Origin: Umbelopsis isabellina
Lineage: Eukaryota > Mucoromycota > Umbelopsidomycetes > Umbelopsidales > Umbelopsidaceae
Assembly: GCA_016758905.1 (NCBI GenBank)
Contig: JAEPQZ010000003.1
Coordinates: forward strand, 620,001-684,000
DNA: 64,000 nt
Direction: 5' to 3'
Of this stretch, positions 49,388-62,700 are shown one piece after another. Positions within the stretch are counted from its first letter, which is position 1. Each line of letters begins with the position of its first letter. Made by a program: the position numbers and the translations under genes. Under the pieces are notes generated by a model. The model saw only the letters and a list, made by a program, of their open reading frames with translations, ran no database searches and was not told the origin of the DNA.

Positions 49388-50693
49388 CTAACGAGAGCCG
49401 TGTAAAAGAGGAGGTATACTTTGAGCAGCTAGTTTAGATGCTGTTGCAGTGGCAGCCAGTGTGTTTGTGGACGAATTGGGCGATCTGTTACGAGTACCTT
49501 GATTGGGGTTTTGATCGAACCTTACAAATGAATACGCGACTGTATTAGGAATGGACAGAACAAACTCAGGACCAAACGCTTGACTTGGAGTCCATACGCC
49601 GGCAGAAATATGCTGATTGTCCACCAGACCCAGTATCCTGAGCACGCTCTGAATAGCTGATTGGGTGGCAAACCCATATGCTTCCATTACTTGCAAGGAT
49701 CCTCTCAGTATACTACCTTGGGAACTATCTCGAACTTCGCCCCACACATCAATGCGTTTGTCTCGTCGTTGAGCTTCAGATGGCCCAGACGTGATACTCA
49801 GACACAAAAAATGTAGGATAAACCAGTGCATCAGAGGTATCCACCGCAGTAAGAATGCAAATACTCTCCAAGCGAACAGGATCAAGCGCATGATGTTGAC
49901 GTCAATCGGTATATAGGTATCGATATTCTCAATTGGAGTGGATCGACTGGCCATATAGCAATTGGCTCCACCAGCGGTTGCTACTAACGTCTTTCCAGCA
50001 TTTGGAAATGCTACCTGTCGGGACTTGTAAAATAGCGGGACTTCCATTATAGAATGGTCGACACAAGCCAGGTTCATATCAGCAGCTGAAAAGATATTGC
50101 GCACATTTGTCTTCCATATGCCGCGAGATACTGGAATACCATCAGTCCGATTGGAAAATGCAAATGATAAATTGAGCTGAGTGGCGGTTGGCAAGTGATG
50201 ATATAATAATGCTGCTAGACATTCGGTGGCTACGCTGTCGAATCCTATTCCAGGTACACATATTATTCCAGACCTTCGAATATCCGGTAATAACGTCTCA
50301 AACATCAGTTGTAGGGAGTGTTGTTCTTTAGAAATATCCAAATAATGTGTTTTGGTCCTAATACATGCCATCACCATTGGTTCGGCAGTTTCGACATATG
50401 GTCCAGCCTGTTAATTGTATGTTTCAGTTACTGTACGTATTGTATCTACTCCAATATTCACATTGACGTACCACATTCAATACTACATCTACTTGGTTCA
50501 AATAGTGATCCAATAACGGATCTGTCAAGCTAAAACACCTCCAAGGAAGTGCCAATCGATTGGCTATCTGCTTGACCTTTTTTTCTGATCGACCGCTTAA
50601 TACACATATTTTGCTCAATTGATCATGTTGAATTATGGCATCAGATATCATGGAGCCCATGTATCCTGTACAGCCATATATCATCAAAGTCAT
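49388..50693 (-). CDS. Saccharopine dehydrogenase-like oxidoreductase
   Basis: Two exons (50693-50472, 50407-49388) give 413 residues. The N-terminal Rossmann motif is IYGCTGYMGSMI, followed by LSGRSEKKVKQIA and DVVLNVAGPYVETAEPMVMAC, all typical of the SCCPDH/trans-acting enoyl reductase group and not of true lysine-pathway saccharopine dehydrogenase. A membrane-like segment (LILFAWRVFAFLLRWIPLMHWFILHFLCL) lies near the middle, as in SCCPDH proteins of lipid droplets. The substrate is unknown. The gene is divergent from the chitin synthase, sharing a promoter with a perfect CRE. Confidence 0.85.
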
Positions 50694-50870
50694 GGAAACA
50701 AAGTTTAGAAGACACGAAAAGCAAAAAACAACCGCAATAAAAAAAAATAATTATTGGGTTAAAGAAAAACCGCATGGGAGTGGATTGACACGTGAAAGGC
50801 CAATTGCCGCGCTGAGGTAACCAAAAAACCCGATTTTCCTGCTATCCAAACTTTTTTCAATTCAGTTGAC

Positions 50871-50878
50871 TGACGTCA
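50871..50878. promoter_or_regulatory. CRE palindrome TGACGTCA in a divergent promoter
   Basis: A perfect eight-base ATF/CREB site lies in the 387-base spacer (50694-51080), 178 bases upstream of the oxidoreductase ATG and about 200 bases upstream of the chitin synthase ATG. In fungi such sites bind Atf1/Sko1-type bZIP factors under stress MAP-kinase control. A role here is inference; a perfect CRE arises by chance about once per 65 kb. Confidence 0.4.
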
Positions 50879-51080
50879 TCGCAAATCATTTGCAACGAAA
50901 ACCAGTTGTGGCTGGTGAGCCAAACTGGTGTGCTGATATTATGTTTGTCTAAATCTGCTTGGCATGAGGCCTAAATAACTTTTTGCAATAAAAATATCTT
51001 TTTTGTTTCTCTTTTCATTCCTTTCCTTTTACTCTTGTCTTGGCGAAACTGCGGATGTCATTGTGTGTCTTTTATTGAAA

Positions 51081-54000
51081 ATGTACAGATATCCAACCGA
51101 TTCGTCCGTGGCACAAAGTCCTCCGTCAATGTATCAAATGGAGAGCAGACGTCGGCCTTCAGACCTGGACTATGACTACTCTTCTCCTGTCGGTTATCCG
51201 GAAACCACACCGTATGTTCCATTCAATGCCGTGCCTACCCCACCTATACATGACAACACCGGAGCAAGTTCTGGTATCCACTATGGTCCATTAGGCACGT
51301 CTGCTAACTTTGGGCCTGATCCGCCCTATCATCACGCTCTGCAACCGCAACATTCCGAACTGGGCCTGGCTCCGGCACGGCAGCTGCGAAGATATAATAC
51401 TAAAAAACGTGTACAATTAGTTAGAGGGAACCTTGTGCTGGATTGTCCTTGCCCAACTCGCTTATTGCAGGCCGTTCCTCGCAAAGATGCCAAAGAATTC
51501 ACTCATATGCGATATACCGCCGCAACCTGTGACCCTTCGGAATTTGCGAAAGATTATACATTACGACAGGCTCTGTTGGGAAGATCAACAGAACTATTCA
51601 TTGCTGTTACCATGTATAACGTAAGACCAAAATCATATAAAAAGAGAGAATGTGAAATTACGGTGTGGTGTGGGCACTGAACACAGGACTTGCTTAATTA
51701 GGAAGACGAAGTGCTATTTACTCGGACCATGCATGGTGTAATGAAAAACATTGCCTATTTATGTACTCGAGAAAGGTCCAGGACATGGGTACGTATTTTT
51801 GATTTGTTTAACATGGTCTGGTTCTCTGCAACGTGGTGTGGTCCACTGCCTCTCCCATTTATATTGTCGATACATACTGACTGGGCTGATAGGGTGTAAA
51901 TGGATGGCAAAAAGTGACAGTATGTGTGATTGCTGATGGTCGTACCAAAATCCATCCTCGTACGTTAGCCGTCCTAGGTGCTATGGGTGTTTACCAAGAA
52001 GGCATTGCTAAAAACCAAGTGCAAGATAAGGAAGTAACAGCGCATATTTACGAGGTGAGGAAAATTTAACGTATTGTCAACCCAGGTTATCGGTGTTACG
52101 ACTGATGCAAATTTTTGTCCCACAGTACACTACACAACTGTCGGTGGATTCTAATTTGAAATTCAAGGGCGCTGATAAAGATATCGTTCCAACACAAATC
52201 ATATTTTGTTTGAAGGAAAAGAATGCTAAAAAGATCAACTCACATCGATGGTTCTTTCAAGCCTTTGGTCCCATCATTCAGCCCAATATCTGTGTACTGT
52301 TAGACGTGGGCACTCGACCCGGCAACACGTCTATCTATCATCTTTGGAAGACATTTGACGTTAATTCAAACGTTGCTGGTGCATGTGGAGAGATCCGTGC
52401 TATGACGGGACCGGCTGGTGTTCATTTGCTCAATCCATTAGTAGCAGCTCAAAATTTTGAGTACAAAATATCCAACATTCTTGACAAACCGCTTGAATCG
52501 GTGTTTGGATATATTAGCGTTCTACCTGGAGCATTTTCAGCTTACCGATATATTGCCTTGCAAAACGATATGAATGGTCATGGTCCACTCGAAAAATACT
52601 TTTTAGGTGAAACATTACATGGTGGCATCAAATCTGGTATATTCGAAGCCAATATGTACCTTGCCGAGGATCGTATCCTATGTTATGAACTGATTGCTAA
52701 AAAAGATCAGGCTTGGGTCTTGAAGTACGTCTCCAGTGCTTATGGAGAAACCGATGTTCCCAATTCCGTGCCTGAATTTATATCACAACGCCGTCGCTGG
52801 TTGAATGGGTCGTTCTTTGCTGGTATCTATGCATTGTGGCATTGGGGCAAGATTTTTCAGACTGCGCATTCAACTGGCAGGAAGTTTGCCCTATTGATTG
52901 AAAATATCTATCTCACTATTAATCTATTATTCTCTTGGTTTGCTATTGTAAGTTGAAGTGTCCAGGCACTTTTTATGATGAGTATGTGAACTAAACTATA
53001 AGCTAAAACTAATTATGTGATCGAAATAGGGCCAATTCTTTCTTTCATTTTTCATTCTCACTCAGTCTCTCACTACGGTTGAGCCTCCTCCGTTCTCTCC
53101 AACTGCAGCAAACATTGTACATCAAATTCTAACTTATGTATATCTTATTCTGATTATTGTACTATTTCTAATTGCCATGGGCAACCGGCCACAAGGGTAA
53201 GGATTCTTCTTTTAACATAATTATGGTGGTATTTTTATATAACCTTTGCGCACCCATCATAGGTCAAAGGCAGCTTATATTGCATGCTTTGTATTTTTCG
53301 CTCTCCTTATGGTTTATATCATGTTTTGTTCTATTTGGTTGGCATATGTCGGAGTACAATCAGCTCTCTCAGGATCAGCTGGCTCTTTACTATCCAACGG
53401 TGCCTTCAGAGATATTGTTGTGTCTGTAAGCGCCACATATGCTCTTTACTTTGTTGCAAGTATTTTGTTCCTTGATCCATGGCATATGATAACCAGCTTT
53501 GGCCAGTATATCTTTCTAATGCCAAGGTGAGCATGATACGTTGATGAGCCTTATCAAGATGATTTGCTAAACTGTCTTTGATTTAGTTACATTAATGTTC
53601 TCAACGTGTATGCATTTTGCAATACGCATGATGTCAGGTATGGATAACCACAGCCTGTTTCAATAGCTATTTGTATGTTACTGGTAATTGACTCCGGATT
53701 TGTAGCTGGGGAACAAAGGCACAGACAGGAGTAGCGACGGATCTCGGTGTGGTTGCTACGGCACAAAATCAAGAAACAGTGGAAGTGCATCTTCCAACCG
53801 AACAGAAGGATATTAATGCTCTATACGAAGAAACTTGCTTAGAACTTCAGAAGAAACGGGCTGAAGAAAAATCGCATCGAGATGCACGCACAAAGCAAGA
53901 AGACTAGTATGCAGAAAGTTCTTTTCTGTGAAACGGACCTGGAAATCATTACTAACACACATATATGTCTCATTTTTGATAGTTATCGAGCGTTTAGAAC

Positions 54001-54272
54001 AAGGCTGGTTGTGTGCTGGATTATCAGCAACTTGGTGCTTGCCATTGTCGTAGCGAACGCCACCATCTTACAATGGCTCGGTAAGACTTTGTGACTCGTT
54101 GTATATTTGAATGACTGAGGTGCTGAACTGACTTTTTAATTTCAATGCAGGCGACTTTAATACAAGAACAAATGCTTATTTCGCATTTATTTTATGGAGT
54201 GTGGCAGTTCTTGCAGCGTTCCGATTCCTCGGTAGTTTGACTTATCGTATCACTGGCCTGTTCAGTGCGTAA
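51081..54272 (+). CDS. Chitin synthase (class I-III type)
   Basis: A multi-exon gene; exon 1 is 51081-51620 and exon 2 starts at 51702. The disordered N-terminus is followed by the Chitin_synth_1N block ([21 protein letters not shown]). The GT2 catalytic domain has [29 protein letters not shown], the acceptor motif [13 protein letters not shown] with catalytic Asp, and the [13 protein letters not shown] product-binding motif. Six or seven membrane helices follow ([32 protein letters not shown] and others). The enzyme polymerises UDP-GlcNAc into chitin at the plasma membrane. There is no myosin head. It works with chitin deacetylase, encoded 15 kb to the left, to form chitosan. Confidence 0.95.
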
Positions 54273-54441
54273 ATTCGCCACACGTGCGTTAATTCTTGAA
54301 AAGAAAATAAAAAAAGGAAATCTAAAACTCCGAGCAGCCGTTTTAAGAAGCATAGCAAAAATTAGCTCACCGTTTCTCAGAAGCTTTTCGTCATAACCCT
54401 CAGTGTCGTTGGCTCCTCTTCCCCTTTGAATAGTTTCTGCA

Positions 54442-56316
54442 ATGCTTAGTGCTTCACGCTTGACATTAGCCAGGCTCTCTATTGTGTTCGGAACGTCCAT
54501 TCTCACCGTTACTCGTGGTTCGCCTATAAACATTATGGAAGACGAAAACGTTAACGTCGGATCCGCCGAATTCTGGACTCGGTTTGGCGTTATTATTGGC
54601 CTGGTCCTCATGGGTGGTGTATTCGCAGGCAAGTATTAAGAAGATTGATATGACATGGAAGGCTTGCTTGGCTTTCAAATCAGAGTTATGGATAGAATGT
54701 TCAGAATATTGACAATGATCTTTATGATTTTATAATACCTACAGGTTTGACACTCGGCCTCATGGTAAGATGCAATACTATCAACAGTACTCCAACATTC
54801 AGCAAATCACTAATATATTGGCGTTAGGGTTTGGATGAGACAAACTTGCAGGTACTGATGGTCTCTGGTACCGAAGCGGAAAAGAAGAATGCCCACAAAG
54901 TCTACAAATTGCTTGATCGTGGCAAACATTGGGTTCTCGTAACACTGTTGTTATCCAATGTCATTGTCAACGAAACCCTTCCTATTATTCTTGACTCCGT
55001 GTTCGGTGGTGGTTGGCAAGCTGTGGTTATCTCCACCGCCTTGATTGTCATCTTTGGTGAAGTTATTCCTCAATCAATTTGTGTCCGCCATGGTCTAGCT
55101 ATCGGTGCAAAAACTTCAGAGATGGTGCTCGGTTTGATGTATATCATGTGGCCTATTGCTTACCCTACTGCCATGCTACTTGATTATTTCCTAGGAGAGT
55201 CGCATGGTACTGTGTACAAGAAAGCAGGTAAGGCTTGGCGATATTGAATCACCGCAAATAACTTAACACCGTCAGTTCTAACGCGATTAAACAGGACTCA
55301 AGACATTAGTTTCTTTGCACAAAGCAGCCGATGAGAATGGTGATGTTGATGCCTTGACTGATGATGAAGTGACAATTATTGGTGCTGTATTGGATTTGCG
55401 TGCGAAGCCAGTATCCAAGATCATGACTCCTATTGCTGATTGTTTCACGCTTTCCCTTGATGCGATTCTTGATGAGAAGGTCATGGATCAGGTAAAGCGC
55501 TTGGGCTTGTCATTGTTCAATTATATCTAAGATATAACTGACAATTGAGTTTTATTTCACAGATTGTTTCGGCTGGTTATTCTCGTATTCCTGTGCATTC
55601 ACCTGGCAGCAAGACCAATTTTGTTGGTATGCTCTTGGTCAAGCAATTGATCAAATATGATCCAGAGGATGCTGAACCCGTCAGCAGCTTTCATATTAGT
55701 AACTTGCCCGAGACTGGCCCTGATACTAGCTGCTTGGATATTTTGAACTTCTTTCAAGAAGGTCGAAGTCATATGGCATTGGTTTCCAATGATCCTGGTG
55801 GTGATACCGGTGTGCTTGGTGTAATTACCTTGGAGGATGTAATTGAAGAATTAATTGGCGAGGTACGAGATCACAACATTACCAGCTTTTGAAATTCATA
55901 GGTTTATTAACGCACGCATTTATAACTAATAGGAAATTATTGATGAAACTGATGTTTATGTGGATGGTGAGTTATTATGATATATGATGAACAATGAATA
56001 ATCGTATCTAATCAGATCAAATTCTACAGTTCACCAAAAAATCAAAGTCGTACGTCGAACTGCCAACAAGACCAATATCCGCCTATTCCCATTCCTGGCC
56101 TCTCGTCGAAGAATGTCTAAAGACTTGCGCAACGATAAAATTGTTGCTTCAAAGAATTTGAAGCGAAACGACAGTACTTCCAAACCAGGAGAAGGTCAAG
56201 AAATTGAAACTCGTATTAAAGGCTATGGCGCTGTCATCAGCGGTTCTTTGGAAACGGAATCGGCAACTTTCGGTTCTGCCGGTGAAAGCCAACCTTTGAT
56301 CAACAACTCCAACTAA
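54442..56316 (+). CDS. MAM3: Mam3/CNNM-type DUF21-CBS membrane protein
   Basis: A multi-exon gene. The DUF21/CNNM transmembrane domain has [19 protein letters not shown] and the conserved [19 protein letters not shown] and [19 protein letters not shown] pair follows ([66 protein letters not shown]). The tail is Ser-rich. Yeast Mam3 is a vacuolar protein linked to Mn/Mg homeostasis. The intron 54629-54744 has a GC donor, GCAG|GCAAGT, required by phase to rebuild GLTLGLM. Start at 54442 gives a signal-peptide-like or signal-anchor N-terminus. Confidence 0.92.
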
Positions 56317-56596
56317 GTCATAATTTCTGCCCCCATATGGATGCTTCTTAGTTTTAGATACACCATTCACTTAATTGAAAATCTTTCTGTATTGCATATC
56401 AACATGTCTCTTTAGTTCTTTCTATTTTGCCATCACTTATTGGCATGCACATGCCATCCATTTGTCTTTCGCACTCTGAATAATCATTGGAAATATGCTT
56501 TTTTGATGACTTTCTTTCAAACACACCATTTTGGTTTTAAAGTGTTGTACTTGTTAGATTTTTATTAAATTCCAGCAGTTTACAAGCATCTTATTT

Positions 56597-57006
56597 TTAG
56601 TTGAGCTTTCTGCGGAAAGAGCAGCCTGAAATCGAAGATGAATATGATTAGTCAAACCGAAGATCATTGCACAAGCAGCAAATTGCTTTATGGAAACTTA
56701 CCCTCAGTGAGGCGAGCACGACCACCAGTGGGTTGGCACAAAACGGTGGCGCAGGAAGAGCAAAGAACGACAGTTTGAGCATGGCTGAAAACAGTGGTAA
56801 TGTTGAAGCAACCTGGTGAAAATAAGTAAAACGGTTAGCAAAGACAGCTTCAGCTAGAGCAGATTTTTTTTCCCGCCAAGTTAGATTCATAACATACCAG
56901 GGCACTTAACGTCCATGAAGTAAGAGTTGGGAGATTGCACCAATCTCTTAAGCTTGTGTTGGCGCTTTTCTTGTTCAACAGAAGGGTTGAGGAGATCGAC
57001 GGCCAA
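56597..57006 (-). CDS. RPS27: 40S ribosomal protein eS27, first exon unresolved
   Basis: Exons from 57006 encode [62 protein letters not shown] and [12 protein letters not shown] before the stop at 56597. This is eS27, a small-subunit protein with a four-cysteine zinc site (CPGC...CSSC). Three introns are visible: one after KCP, one after LTE, and one immediately before LAV with a CTAAT branch and TTTCACAG acceptor. The last implies a tiny upstream exon holding the ATG and perhaps one or two codons, as in many eS27 genes. I cannot fix it; an ATG|GT pair at about 57134 is in phase but has a poor donor. Confidence 0.92.
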
Positions 57007-57685
57007 CTGTGAAATAGGTAACAACGATTAGTAACGAACATTAAGGGCTTGTAAAACTAGTGGCGACAAGGGCAAAAAACCAAAAAATGGAGAGTTTGAG
57101 GATGGATGACAATTGTAGATAAGCTGGACCATATTTTGCAATTCGAAAGAAGCTTGCGCAAGTGCTGATTCCGAGCATGTTGATCTCGGTTGTACGAGTT
57201 TGCAGAGTTGGGTGTTTGTGAGTGGAAATGGTCGAGCACGCACACCAAAAAATTTGGCAACTGAGGTGCATTGCCAATCGAAGGTAGATTCGCTAAATGC
57301 TCGAAAGTAGTATATATTCACAACGCATCCATCCTCAACTATATGCATCCATCGTTTGTCTAGCCCAGTGATTATGATATTGCCCTTGTATCTAGATGAA
57401 TGACTTTATACATACGACCATAGTGATGCGCAGAAAAAGAGGAAGATTTTGCTGTCGCTAGGCAGACAAAGTCTTTGAGTGCAGCTGCTCCACAGAAAAT
57501 TTTATGACGTGAAAATTTATGAGTAAAATTATTCTTGCTGAAATTTTAAAAATGGTCCCTGAGGTAGTCCCATTGTTCATATACCATTTGATGTTTTGTT
57601 TGGAATTTGAAAAACTTGTAGTACTTTAGTATTATTACAAAAAACTCATACATCGAGGATGCTTCTGAATTACATCAACGCTAGC
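57007..57685. promoter_or_regulatory. eS27 intron 1/promoter and 3' flank of GPAT
   Basis: Contains the unresolved first intron, leader and promoter of eS27 (TATATATT near 57310-57317) and the 3' flank of the acyltransferase gene. Three overlapping minus-strand ORFs here have no family resemblance. First introns of ribosomal protein genes often host snoRNAs; I see no clear C/D boxes. Confidence 0.4.
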
Positions 57686-59494
57686 TTATTCTTCCATTGC
57701 CCACTTGTATGACCTTGCACGCTTCATTTGGCTCGTCATTTTCCTTCCTTTTGGCTGGCTGCTCACATAAGCAAACTCCTTGGCACGAGAACGCACGGCA
57801 AGCCATATGTAGTCTAAATCTTCGTCCTCAGAGCGATGTTCAAGAATAAACGATTGTAAGCCTCGCTGGCAAGTTTGACGCAATTTTTTGCACTCTTGTA
57901 TACGGTCACGTCGTTTCCACATGCCGCGACCCATCACAAATGCATCAAATAACCTCCATCGTCCAAGCAGATCTTTCCAGCTGTCATAGCGATCGTCAAT
58001 GGAGACAACATGGTACCACATGAAAGTGAAAGTAACACCAATTGCAACAAATAGTCCCCAGAATGACGCACCGAAAAGGGTGAACCAGCTCCAAAAGAAT
58101 ACAAATACGTAGGTGAATAGAGCGAGTGCCATACCCAAGAATATCTTGTTTTGTGCTCGAACTTCCATATAGATCTCGGTTTTACCAGCATAATATCCAG
58201 CAATATATAGCGGTAGATGACCGATCAAACCCGGTAGAAACAGAGGAAGATCGACTAATGTTAAGAGCGACTTTTTAATGAGATCGGCAATGGTGGAGAT
58301 GGCTGTAATGGTTTCCTCGTCGTATTTCGCAATGTGCTGATCACGCAATTTCAATGCAATCAAATTCTTGTGATATGCCTCTAAGTTTAATTGTAACTCC
58401 TTTGCGCTTTCATTCTTCTGTGCCCAACGATGTAATGCGTTGATCAAGCTAATACAGCATAAATTATCATGTTAGTTTGTCAGGCAGGAGCTCACGGCTG
58501 CTTGATGATGTACTTTACCTTTGCGTTACGGGAACGTAGTCGGCGACCAAAGTCTTTTCAGAAAATAAGATAGATCTGGCAGCTTGTGCAGCATAATGAG
58601 ACAGCCAATCTGGGGCATTGATAGACAAATCGATGATGGAACGCTCGATATCCCTAGATAATTGTTTGACGGCCGGTTTACCCTCTGCCAAAAACAATTT
58701 GATATATTTATCCATGGTAATTGGCTCACCATATCTAACAATCAAAATTCATGTCGTCAGCGTCTTTGGCCAATTTGAATTTTGTTGATATGTTGAGACC
58801 GCTCCTTACCTCACAATGATATGGCTACGATAGCTCGCCTTGTCGGTATACACTATGGCGACAGGCACAACCACAGCTGGTTTTGGAGCAGAGCCATCTG
58901 GGTTAGGTGAGGGATCATCCAAGATGGATTTGGCATACTCCAATGCTGCCCAGCTGATACCATCTTTGAATTCTCCCAAACGCGGTAGAGTGTGAGATGT
59001 GCCTTCTGGGAAAACAGCCACAACCTCGCCTAATCTCAAAACTTGATAAGTTGCAGCATACAGCTGCGCATTGTTCTTGGTCGTCCTATCTACAGGTACC
59101 ACACCACTGTCGTCTAGAATTCTCTTTGCCATCGGATGCTGAAACATATCGAGTTCAGTAATTGGTTTCTCGTTCTATTTCTCCGCCACAACTTTACTAC
59201 GTTACCTTAAACATGGTATGCTTAGCCCAATAGTGGCACCGACGACCATGAGGGATAGTGTTTGATAATGCAGAAGGATCGACGATCATGTTGTGATGCG
59301 TGGCAGCTCTATTAGATAGACGTTGTGTTAGGATTGCACGATGGTTGGGGAAACTGAGGCTGGTTTACTTACAGGATGACTGGGCCGTCTTCGGGCACGT
59401 TGTGCTCGCCCTGCACTTCAATACGGTTGTAAAACGACCATAATGCAAGGCGAGAGATTTGCACAATAACTTCGTGCGATGTTCCAAACGGCAT
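57686..59494 (-). CDS. Glycerol-3-phosphate/DHAP acyltransferase, Gpt2/Sct1 type
   Basis: Several exons from ATG 59494 (MPFGTSHEVIVQISRLALWSF) to the stop at 57686. The PlsC domain has block I AATHHNMIVDPSAL (His-x4-Asp), then GRRCHYWAKHTMFKHPMAKRIL, block III FPEGTSHTLPRLGEFKDG and block IV VVVPVAIVYTD. Two or more membrane helices follow (LTLVDLPLFLPGLIGHLPLYIAG; MALALFTYVFVFFWSWFTLFG). This is the ER enzyme that makes lysophosphatidic acid, the first step of glycerolipid synthesis. A TTTTCAG acceptor six bases before the ATG suggests an intron in the leader or a missed 5' exon. Yeast has two paralogues; which this matches cannot be said. Confidence 0.92.
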
Positions 59495-59777
59495 GGAGAG
59501 CTGAAAACAATAAAACTTGGAGTATCTGTGCAAAGCACCTTTAAAGCATGTGCTGCCCTCATGCCCCACATTTTTATGAGCAAAATTATACCCAAATCTG
59601 GGGATGAAACTTGACAAAGCAGAAATGGGTCACACTCAGAAAATGACTTTGTATTCATACGTGACTACATTGATATGTGGTTACAGGCAAGCATACAGAG
59701 CGATTCGAACAAGAAATATATAGGGAAAATCAGATAAACAAAAAAACGACAAAACTATAGTACTGGTATCAATTATG

Positions 59778-62700
59778 CTATATGCTCTCTGGCATTTCTG
59801 CCGGCAGTATGATGGAATCGCTGGGGTAAGCAACCTCGTTGTCACCATCAGGGCTAAAGACTTGATCACCTTGCAAAATAGGATTATACAAGTCTCGAGA
59901 TGGGTTTTCTGCAACCACTTGAACGGCATCATTTTCATTCAAGTCCTTTTCACTTAGATCCAATGAGGCATTCAGAAGTTCATCATCATCAAAACGTATT
60001 AATGAACTGTTTTGTAATGCTGACTCTTTATCTCCCTTTGGAGAAGAATATGATGTAGATATCGGCGGTGTAAATCCTGTACCAGGCATTGAGCCACTTG
60101 TCTCAAAGCCAGTTGCACCACCTCCCATATTGATAAGGTAAGCGTCTTCGAAAGATAGCGATGGCACTCGTTCGGCCGATGGACGATACTGTTGCACGGT
60201 ATTACCAGCACTTGATGACATTCGCTTCGAGCCAACCGGGCTACTATCCATCACATTATATGGCGAAGATGAAAAATTGGTCTGCATAGCTTTTGACAAA
60301 TTGTCTATACAGATGAACAGTTAGCAAAGGCCCCGATGTTGAATATGAATTTGGCCAGCATCATAACTCACCTTCTAATTCTGCAAGTGCTTCCTCAAAA
60401 TCCCCGTCCTCATCTTTCTGCGCATTTCTTGCCATAGTACGATTTACACGTCCGACACGACGGCTAATCGGTTCTGGCATATCTCGCTTGACAATCAGAC
60501 GGTGTGTTGCCGGGATTCTACCCTTGGCAAGAGCGGCTTGGATCTTTTTGTTATCTGAACCTTCATACGTTTGAAAGCTAAATTGCGGTAAAGACCACAA
60601 GTTGTGATCATCTGGTGTCACTGGGTATGTACTGATTTCCGCATTCGATAGCCATGCGTGATGGCTAGTACGTGACTCTAATGGCTTAGACATCGCCCCT
60701 CCTTGCTTCTTCTTTTTAGATTTGCCACCACCTGCCTTTTCCTGGCCATTCTTGTTAGATGCAGTAATTGGTAACGTAAATGAGGACTCTAAAGGTGTCT
60801 TAATTTCATCCCAATCAGTACTTCTTGCAACTCGCCACTCGGCAATATCTTCTTGTCGAACAGACAGCTCAATTCGTTCAACAACTCGTCCGTTCTCTCG
60901 TCGTCTGGCAATGCCTGAGGCTATACAGCACCGATGCAGCGTCAAAATTCCATCGGGATGGAAAGAATAGATGTCTTGGTAGCCAACTTCATCTCCAATG
61001 ACTTTGGTTGTATCCTCCTCCAAACTTGCCTCTTCCTCCTCGAAACCAAACACTCGGTTGTCATTATTATTGTCATTGGGGTTTATCCAAGACCGGCCCT
61101 TCTGTTGTGGTGATGAGTTGTTGGATGTTTGTCCATTCGCTCCAGATAAAGTTGATATCATTGATCCAAGGCTGGAGGCTTTGTCTCGGATCTGACGAAG
61201 CGATGGTGATGTAAGTGACGCAAGGGTGTTCATATTCACAATACTTGGCTTCTGATCTGCTGGTTGTTGACGAGTATTTCCGCGGAAAAGGAAGGTTGGC
61301 TTCGTCGTTGAAAGGAATGAAGTTATAAGTTTGGCTCGAGCTGCTTTCGGCTCAACTTGGAAGGATGCCGGGGGCATTGGATGAGGTACCACATAAGAAG
61401 GATATTGATTAGAATACATTGGATGAATTACGCCAGGATATGCTGCAGAGTTATAGGCGCCATTTTCCACCTTGGTATGTTCAAGGGTGGGCATAGGTGT
61501 CCGTTGCTTGATACGAACAGCTGGGCCTTGGGACACCGGCTTTGGTTGCTGTAAACCCCGTGGAACGGCAAACCCGGCATATGAATTACGAGCTTTGCCA
61601 CGTACATGACCTAGAATTTCAGGTCTGCCTCCATCAGGGTTAATAGCATACAAATGTGTCGTGCCCCGTGCAGTGCTTACTGCACACCACATGGAGTCAG
61701 TAGAAAATTTAGAATCCTCGACTTGAGCATCCGTGTATCCTCGCAACAAACTATATAAATGAGCGGTACTTCCTGTATTGCTGCCTGAAGGAAGTATTGA
61801 GAACACGTGGAAGGTATGGCCTTGCCTTGAAACAGACATGAGCAAAGTTCCTGCAGCATTGAAGCTTAATATCATGATAGGATGGGTATGTGGTCGATAA
61901 TGAGCAAGCACAGAAGCTGATAAATTCTTCGTTGAAGTGGAAGGAAGTTTCAGAATATCTCGAACCATTACCTATTGTACAAAGTATTAGACTTGAAGCA
62001 AGGCGCATTGCATAAAAGAATAAGAAAATGCCCTTTACCATTCCACCGTAAGCTCCTTTTTTGCTTATTGCACCAGATGGCGAAGGAAGATGGCCGCTAG
62101 CTGTTCTGTCATTTGGATCTTTGAGACCATAGGGTAAATCTCGACGAGGAGCAGCATTTGGCATCATAGGAGGAACGTTTGCCATGTCAGCTGAGGGGTT
62201 GTTTGAAAAGTAATTTGATAGTGTTTGATAACCATATTCACTCAATGCCTTAACGCCATTGACGACTTCCTTTGCCACTTCTTTAGCTGCATCTTTGACA
62301 TCCTTTTCACCGCTCAGTACTCCTAAACTAGCTCCACTTATGCTGCTACTGCCTGGGGAGGTGCCTTGATGGGTGTTAAGAACCGGTGTACTGGTAGCAT
62401 ATGCCAAGAATCTTGACCCCAAGGTGAAAGGAGGGTTTTTACCAACTTCGTGAAACACGTCGATAAGTGGTGGAGCGAATTGCTCAAGAGAAGCTGCAGA
62501 TAGGATGTGAATTCTGGATCGGTTCTGCCCTACAGCAGCCTATAGTAAGAATTATGATAAAAGTCAGCAAAATGAATCACGGCAATAAGGCTATCTAAAC
62601 TGCACATATGTCATTACCAGTACGATCACTCGATCATTGCTTTGGATTTCGGTGATTTCCACGGACTCATCAACATCAAAGTTCTCCAGCGTTTTCACTA

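Noticed and set aside
54192-54632. Long minus-strand ORF
   Set aside because: Shadow of the chitin synthase and MAM3-like coding strands; no family resemblance.
57028-57348. 106-codon minus-strand ORF upstream of eS27
   Set aside because: Overlaps the eS27 leader and intron, no family signal, stop codons in the other reading of the splice phase.
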